Shown here one piece after another: positions 59,287 through 64,000 of a stretch of 64,000 bases of DNA. The translations under genes and the position numbers were made by a program. The stretch spans positions 2,479,501-2,543,500 of the forward strand of contig NZ_CP059997.1 of assembly GCF_018736145.1 (NCBI RefSeq), in the 5' to 3' direction. This DNA is from Amycolatopsis sp. CA-230715. GTDB lineage: Bacteria; Actinomycetota; Actinomycetes; Mycobacteriales; Pseudonocardiaceae. Position 1 is the stretch's first letter; every line of letters starts with the position of its first letter. The notes under the pieces were generated by a model. It made no database searches and had not been told where the DNA came from. It saw only the letters and a list, made by a program, of their open reading frames with translations.

Positions 59287-60993
59287 TCAGCCGAGGTCGA
59301 GGGACTTGCGGTGCGCCTCGGACACCCCGCGCAGCACCCGCCACTGCCGGACCTGCTCGCGCGTCGCGCCCGCTTCGAGCAGCTTCGCGCCGTCGATGCT
59401 GGCACGCGGGGAAAAGATCAGCGGGAGCTTCTTGTCCTCCGCCAGCTCGCGGAGCCTGCGCACCTCGTCGAGCAGTTCCCGCACCTCGTCCGGTTTCGAC
59501 GGCGCGTGCCGCAGCGCGATCCGTTCTTCGAGCGCCTCGTCGATGGGCACGTCGAGCACGACGAACCGGTCCAGTGTCGCCGAATCGAGCGTCTGCCTGC
59601 CGACGTAGAGCCGGTCCCCGCCGGTGCCGTAGGTGTTCCCGGTGGCCACCAGCCGGAAGTCCGGATGCGCGTCCACCATGCCGTCCGCGAACGCGCAGCT
59701 GCCCAGCGCGAGTGCCTGGTTCAGCTCGGCGAGCAGGCCGGGGTGCCCGTTGTCGAGTTCGTCGAGCAGCATCACTCCCCCGTGCTCGAACGCGTGGCGG
59801 AACGGGGTTTCGTGGTACTGGCCGTGCGCGTCGTAGTAGCCGAAGACCTTGCTCATCGGCGTCGTCGGCCCGAGCGAAAGCGCCTGGAAACCGAGGCCGA
59901 GCGCTTCCGCGGCGTGCTTCGCGAGCATGGACTTCCCGGTGCCTGCCGGGCCGACGAGCAGCACGTGGCAGCGCGCGTGCAGGGCCACCAGCAGTTCGGG
60001 GAGCACCGCGTGCGCGTCGGCGCCCAGTTCGACCTCTTTCCCTTGCGGCAACACGACTTTGACGACGTTCGGCGCGTACTGGGCGAAGACCTCCTCCGCC
60101 TCTTCGCGCACCGCGTCGCGCACGACGGTCATCGCTTCCTCGGAAACCCGTTTCGCCGCAACGGGAATGTCGTCGCGGATCGCGTCGCGCACCTCACCGG
60201 TCACCGTCGCCGCGGCTTCGTCGACGAGCCGCTGGTGCAGTTGCCGCACCCCGTCGGCGGCCTCGGCGACGGCCTCGCCCGCGAGCCGCGGAAGCACTTC
60301 GCTCGCCGCCGTCCCGACCGCGTCGACCAGTGAGCCGCGGACCTCCTTCGCGGCGGCTTCGACCGCGCGCGGCGCCGCCGATTCGGCCGCTTCGCGCACC
60401 GACCGCGTCACCAGCGCGAGGGCTTCCCGCACCAGTTCGTCGCGGATTTCCGTCCGGTCGGGGGTCGCGGCGGCGACCGCGACGTCCGCCAGGTTCGGCA
60501 GCAGCCGCGCGGATTCCCGTTCGACCGTCCCGCTGACGGCGGCGCGCACCTTCTCGGTGGCCTGCCCCACCACGTTCGCGAGCACCTCGGCGGCACGGCG
60601 CCGCACGACCTCGGCGAGTTCGGCGTTCGCGGCCGCCACCACGTCCTCGCGCAGTTTCGCGGCGTCCGGCGCCGCGTCGCGCACCGCGTCCTCGGCGAGA
60701 CCGGGCAGCAGATCCGCCGACGCACGGGAAATCAGCTCGGGCAAGGCCGTTTCGACCCGCCGCCGCACCACGCCCTCCGCCGCGGCCTCGACGTCCCTGC
60801 GATCCGGCGTGGCCTCGGAAACCGCGCTCTTGGCCAGGTTCGGCAGCAACGTCAGCGCGTGCTGGTGCAGGATCGACGGGAGCCGCGTCTGGATCTCCCG
60901 TTCCACCGCCCACAGCAGGCTGCTCTGGCCGAGCAGGTCCCGCGCCACCCCTTCGGAGATCTGGACGACCTCCGCCCGCATCGTGTCCCGCAC
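59287..60993 (-). CDS. AAA ATPase (CobS/MoxR-like) with long repetitive N-terminus
   Basis: 568 residues from GTG 60993, GGAGG five bases upstream. Residues about 20-310 are Ala/Glu/Arg-rich helices with a repeated unit of about 55-65 residues. The unit starts like LLPNLAKSAVSEATPDR, LLPGLAEDAVRDAAPDA and LLPNLADVAVAAATPDR. The C-terminal AAA_5 domain has Walker A GPAGTGKSM, Walker B VMLLDELDNG, sensor 1 VATGNTYG and an Arg finger candidate in DRFVVLDV. The family remodels proteins or inserts metals. The repetitive extension suggests a coiled-coil scaffold. Confidence 0.85.
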   Translation of the reverse strand: MRDTMRAEVVQISEGVARDLLGQSSLLWAVEREIQTRLPSILHQHALTLLPNLAKSAVSEATPDRRDVEAAAEGVVRRRVETALPELISRASADLLPGLAEDAVRDAAPDAAKLREDVVAAANAELAEVVRRRAAEVLANVVGQATEKVRAAVSGTVERESARLLPNLADVAVAAATPDRTEIRDELVREALALVTRSVREAAESAAPRAVEAAAKEVRGSLVDAVGTAASEVLPRLAGEAVAEAADGVRQLHQRLVDEAAATVTGEVRDAIRDDIPVAAKRVSEEAMTVVRDAVREEAEEVFAQYAPNVVKVVLPQGKEVELGADAHAVLPELLVALHARCHVLLVGPAGTGKSMLAKHAAEALGLGFQALSLGPTTPMSKVFGYYDAHGQYHETPFRHAFEHGGVMLLDELDNGHPGLLAELNQALALGSCAFADGMVDAHPDFRLVATGNTYGTGGDRLYVGRQTLDSATLDRFVVLDVPIDEALEERIALRHAPSKPDEVRELLDEVRRLRELAEDKKLPLIFSPRASIDGAKLLEAGATREQVRQWRVLRGVSEAHRKSLDLG

Positions 60994-61301
60994 ACGTCCT
61001 CCAGCCGGTTCCGTTCACCGCGCTCGCGGCCGGACCAGCATGTCCGCCGCACGGGCGCGACGGCGGGCGGCGGCATGATGTTGCCACCGCCGCCGCGGGC
61101 GAGATCGTTTTCTCCAATCGTCGAGAATCTGGTGCAGGTGCGCCCGCGCACTTCCCCCGATCGGCGGTCGTTGCCCTGCGCGGAAACCGTAAAAATGGAC
61201 ACCGCATTCTAGGGGAGTTCGCGTCTGGGGAATTGATCAATAGCGGCATCGTCCGCATGCGCGTTCTTTGCTGGTTCCTTTTGTCCGGAAGGGGCATCGC
61301 T

Positions 61302-62351
61302 TTGATTGACTCTCGGCTGCGTGTCGCGTTCACCGCCGACATCGATTCCGGGACCGAGGTCGTCGACCAGATCAGCAGCTGGCTCACCGTACCCGCGGCC
61401 GTTCTCGACGCGGAGCTCGGCCACGACCGCGCGCGCGTCGTGCGCGCGGTCGAATCGCTGAACAGCAGGACGGCGGACGGCGACCCGGCCGCGTTCCACT
61501 GCCAGCAGCTCCTGCTGTCCCGTATCTACGAAACGCACATGAAACTGCCGGACGGCGATTCCGCCGAGGGGTCGGTCGTGCTCCACGAAGTGACCAGGCT
61601 GCTGGAGCAGGCGACCATCGCGGCCGAGGACGCCCGCATCCCGCCGGAAACCTTCGACGGCATGCCGTCCGAAGGAAAGCCGTACCTGTCCTGGCTCAAG
61701 GGTCTGGCGCGCGGGCACAGCGTGTTCAAACACCCTTACTACGTCGATTTCATCAACCACCACGCCAGCCGCGCGGATCTGCGCACCTATGTCATCCAGG
61801 AATCGCTCGTCGACGGCCGGTTCGACGATCTGCTCGCGATGATGCAGGTGGGCACGAACGGCCCGGCCAAGATGGAGATCGCGAACAACTTCTGGGACGA
61901 GATGGGCAACGGCGACCCCGCCGAGGTGCACACCCACCTGTTCAACAAGATCTACGAGGTCTTTGACATCACCGCCGACGAGCTCGAAGACGCGATGACC
62001 GCGACCGATCTGCTCTCCGGCAACCTCGCGGTGCTGCTGTGCCGCTACCGGCGCCTCCACGGCGAAGCCGTCGGCTTCCTCGGCATGACCGAATGGCTGG
62101 TGCCGGACCGGTTCCAGAACGTGGTGCGGGCGTGGGAGCGGCTCGGCCTGCCCGACGTCGGCATCACCTACCACCGCCTGCACATCACGGTGGACTCCCA
62201 GCACGCGGCGGGCTGGTTCCACAACGTCGTGCTGCCCGCGAGCTCGTCGGAGGCCATGCGCCGGGGGATCGCCAGGGGTTCGCTCTGGCGGTTGAACTCC
62301 TCGGGGCGGCACCTCGACGAACGGCTCGCCGCCGCATCGGCCCGGTCGTAG
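61302..62351 (+). CDS. haem-oxygenase-like diiron enzyme (Haem_oxygenas_2 family)
   Basis: 349 residues from TTG 61302, with GGAAGGGG upstream; ATG 61257 is an alternative. The all-helical fold carries carboxylate and His candidates in VIQESLVDGRFDDLL, FWDEMGNGDPAEVHTH and LHGEAVGFLGMTEW, then YHRLHITVDSQHAAGWFH. This is the E/H pattern of haem-oxygenase-like diiron oxidases and oxygenases. Members make terminal alkenes, cleave C-C bonds or N-oxygenate amino acids. It is followed 40 bp later by a 2OG-Fe dioxygenase, an arrangement recalling BesC/BesD. Confidence 0.82.
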   Translation: MIDSRLRVAFTADIDSGTEVVDQISSWLTVPAAVLDAELGHDRARVVRAVESLNSRTADGDPAAFHCQQLLLSRIYETHMKLPDGDSAEGSVVLHEVTRLLEQATIAAEDARIPPETFDGMPSEGKPYLSWLKGLARGHSVFKHPYYVDFINHHASRADLRTYVIQESLVDGRFDDLLAMMQVGTNGPAKMEIANNFWDEMGNGDPAEVHTHLFNKIYEVFDITADELEDAMTATDLLSGNLAVLLCRYRRLHGEAVGFLGMTEWLVPDRFQNVVRAWERLGLPDVGITYHRLHITVDSQHAAGWFHNVVLPASSSEAMRRGIARGSLWRLNSSGRHLDERLAAASARS

Positions 62352-62391
62352 CGAAACCCACCGCGGAACCCGCCGTAGAACAGGAGAAGCG

Positions 62392-63093
62392 ATGCCCATC
62401 CCCGACCCCGGTTTCGTGCTCATCGACCTGCCGCCCATTCCCCCAGAAGTGCTCGAGAGCTACCACGAAGTCGAACTCGACCCGTACATGGGCAACCAGA
62501 CCCGCTACAAGCGGTTCTCGCAGTACAAGATGACCTTCGACGAGAAGGACGGCTGGGGTTTCGAACTGCTGCCACCGCGCGCGTACACCGCGTTCAAGCA
62601 GTTCAACCCGGTGGCGGGCGGGATCCGGCGGCACTACCAGCCGATCTCGGTGGACTTCACCCCCGTGGTCAAGGTGGTCTCGGACGGACCGCTGCCGCTC
62701 GACGACGACGAAGACTGGCAGATCAACGTGCACCAGAACCGCAGCCGCGCGTTCGCGGGCAAACCGGGGCAGCTCACCCCGGAGGGCGTGCACCAGGACG
62801 GCCACGAGTACGTGATGATCGCGGTTTTGGCGCGGCACAACGTCAAAGGCGGCGAAATGCGGTTGTGGCGCCCGGAGCAGGACAAACCGTTCTGGCGCGG
62901 CACCCTGCAGCCCGGCAAGGCCGCACTGCTCGACGATCGCGCGATCCTGCACGACGTCACGGATCTGCGGCCCGACGGCGAGGACGCCTACCGCGACATC
63001 CTCATCGTTTCCTTCTCCCGCTGGAAGGAGAAGTGGTACGGCGACGAGCACGACGACGCGGTGCTGGCGGGCGGTGCGGAAACCCCGGCGTGA
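62392..63093 (+). CDS. 2OG-Fe(II) dioxygenase, amino-acid hydroxylase-like (PF10014 type)
   Basis: 233 residues. The metal motif is VHQDGHEYVMIAV (HxD) with a distal His in RAILHDVT and a 2OG-binding Arg in YRDILIVSF. The layout resembles the isoleucine-4-hydroxylase-like family of small 2OG dioxygenases that act on free amino acids. Halogenase variants replace the metal Asp with Ala or Gly; here the Asp is present, so hydroxylation is expected. Its stop overlaps the start of the molybdopterin gene (GTGA). Confidence 0.85.
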   Translation: MPIPDPGFVLIDLPPIPPEVLESYHEVELDPYMGNQTRYKRFSQYKMTFDEKDGWGFELLPPRAYTAFKQFNPVAGGIRRHYQPISVDFTPVVKVVSDGPLPLDDDEDWQINVHQNRSRAFAGKPGQLTPEGVHQDGHEYVMIAVLARHNVKGGEMRLWRPEQDKPFWRGTLQPGKAALLDDRAILHDVTDLRPDGEDAYRDILIVSFSRWKEKWYGDEHDDAVLAGGAETPA

Positions 63094-64000
63094 CCGCCGA
63101 ACGCGAGGTCGTCGGCGCCTGTCCGCTGGACTGCCCGGACGGGTGCAGCTGGGTGGTCACGGTACGGGACGAGGCCGCGGTGCGGCTCCGCGGCAACCGT
63201 GACCACCCCTTCACGCACGGCACGCTGTGCGTGAAGGTCAACCAGTACCTGGAGCACGCGGCCGCGCCCGATCGGCTGCACCACCCGCTGCGCCGCACCG
63301 GCGCCAAGGGCGAGGGCCGGTTCGAGCGGATCAGCTGGGACGAGGCGCTCACCGAGATCGCGGACCGGCTCGCCTCGGTGCGCGAGCGGTGGGGTGGCGA
63401 GGCGATCTGGCCGTACCAGGGCACCGGCAATCTCGGTTACCTGCAAGGACTTCAGGGCCGCGCGGGGGCCAGGTTGTGGAACGTGCTCGGCGCCTCGCGG
63501 CACGAGGTGACCATCTGCTCGTTCGCCGGGCTCGCCGGTGCCCGGTACGCAACCGGGACGACACTGGGCATCGACCCCGAATCGCTCGCCGAGTCGAAGC
63601 TGATCCTGTTGTGGGGCGTCAACACGCTCACCTCCGGCCACCACCTGTGGCGGTTCGTCGAACGGGCCCGTGCGCGCGGCGCGCACGTGGTGGCGGTGGA
63701 CCCGGTGCGCACCAGGACGGCGCGGCAGGCCGACGAGCACGTGGCGCCGCTGCCCGGTACCGACGCGGCGCTCGCGCTCGGCCTGCTCAACGTGGTCGTC
63801 TCCCTCGGCCGCGAGGACGCGCGGTACCTGGCCGAAAACACCGTCGGCTGGCCGGAGTTCCGCCGCCGCGTACTGGAGTTCACGCCGTCGAGGGTCGCCG
63901 CGATCACCGGTGTCGACGAGGCGCAGCTCGTGCGGCTCGGGCGAAGGCTGGCGGAAACCAGGCCGACCGCGATCAGGGCCGGGGTCGGCGTGCAGCGCCA
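63090..64000 (+). CDS. molybdopterin-dependent oxidoreductase, N-terminal part (cut by window end)
   Basis: About 303 residues are visible and the gene runs past the window. A [4Fe-4S] motif starts the protein (ACPLDCPDGCSWVV, then GTLCVKV), followed by the bis-MGD fold: LRRTGAKGEGRFERISWDEA, PYQGTGNLGYLQG and ILLWGVNTLTSGHHLW. The protein has the layout of DMSO-reductase-family catalytic subunits and is expected to use two MGD cofactors. Ligand to Mo cannot be assigned (CSFAG near residue 150 is a candidate). Co-translated with the 2OG-Fe dioxygenase. Confidence 0.85.
   Translation, partial: MTAEREVVGACPLDCPDGCSWVVTVRDEAAVRLRGNRDHPFTHGTLCVKVNQYLEHAAAPDRLHHPLRRTGAKGEGRFERISWDEALTEIADRLASVRERWGGEAIWPYQGTGNLGYLQGLQGRAGARLWNVLGASRHEVTICSFAGLAGARYATGTTLGIDPESLAESKLILLWGVNTLTSGHHLWRFVERARARGAHVVAVDPVRTRTARQADEHVAPLPGTDAALALGLLNVVVSLGREDARYLAENTVGWPEFRRRVLEFTPSRVAAITGVDEAQLVRLGRRLAETRPTAIRAGVGVQR

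Noticed and set aside
1..64000. CRISPR array, tRNA, rRNA or phage genes
   Set aside because: No regularly spaced repeats of 25-40 bp, no tRNA-like T-loop/acceptor arrangement noticed and no phage structural genes. A tRNAscan and CRISPR search would confirm.

Overview
The window is a high-GC (roughly 70 percent) actinobacterial chromosome segment. GTG starts, ATGA/GTGA gene overlaps, leaderless promoters, DUF222-HNH proteins, an XRE/DUF397 pair, DUF3558-type lipoproteins and the recurring word TCCACTGTGGA all fit the Pseudonocardiaceae, most likely an Amycolatopsis-like organism. The genus is an inference. No rRNA, tRNA, CRISPR array, phage or intact insertion sequence was recognised.

Layout. 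1-5047: 4-hydroxyproline catabolism (BFD-domain oxidoreductase tail, DapA-like deaminase, 4-hydroxyproline epimerase, semialdehyde dehydrogenase, APC permease). 5103-6068: PP2C phosphatase. 6545-12267: a tightly overlapped operon with a small Cys-rich protein, an Fe-chelate/cobalamin-type ABC importer, an MFS exporter, a 23-codon basic peptide with an ideal Shine-Dalgarno, a 16-bp perfect hairpin and a SagB-type dehydrogenase. I read this as a candidate RiPP (possibly metallophore) system, and it is the most interesting part of the window. 12397-12963: wreck of an oligopeptide ABC transporter. 13247-14494 and 33861-35114: two paralogous DUF222-HNH genes with matching SOS-like promoters. 14604-19221: cyclase, regulators, a flavin monooxygenase and a membrane esterase. 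19281-21556: two-component system whose kinase carries an odd C-terminal BamE-like tail. 21607-29445: Tap-like peptidase, FtsX/LolD-type ABC exporter, Tat-exported MBL hydrolase, HAD phosphatase and an HTH protein. 29490-32514: secreted cysteine protease with a membrane partner, DoxX protein and small genes. 32649-33709: XRE/DUF397 pair. 35537-38855: SDR/TetR and MFS/CGNR divergent pairs with palindromic operators. 38865-44935: copper/zinc island (two cupredoxins, YceI, CopD, CopC, CDF exporter, ArsR). 45053-50011: two GH18 enzymes flanking an orphan ESX-like substrate cluster and two lipoproteins. 50151-54708: secreted proteins, M28-like peptidase and DUF1015. 54746-57435: SsuABC/TauABC-type importer. 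57719-60993: neocarzinostatin-fold protein and a MoxR/CobS-like AAA ATPase with a long repetitive N-terminus and a partner. 61302-64000: a haem-oxygenase-like diiron enzyme, a 2OG-Fe dioxygenase and a molybdopterin oxidoreductase in one operon (the last is cut by the window edge).

Four copies of a 53-bp composite element (23-bp hairpin, 7-bp spacer, 23-bp hairpin) lie at gene 3' ends. In two of them the element supplies the stop codon of the upstream gene.
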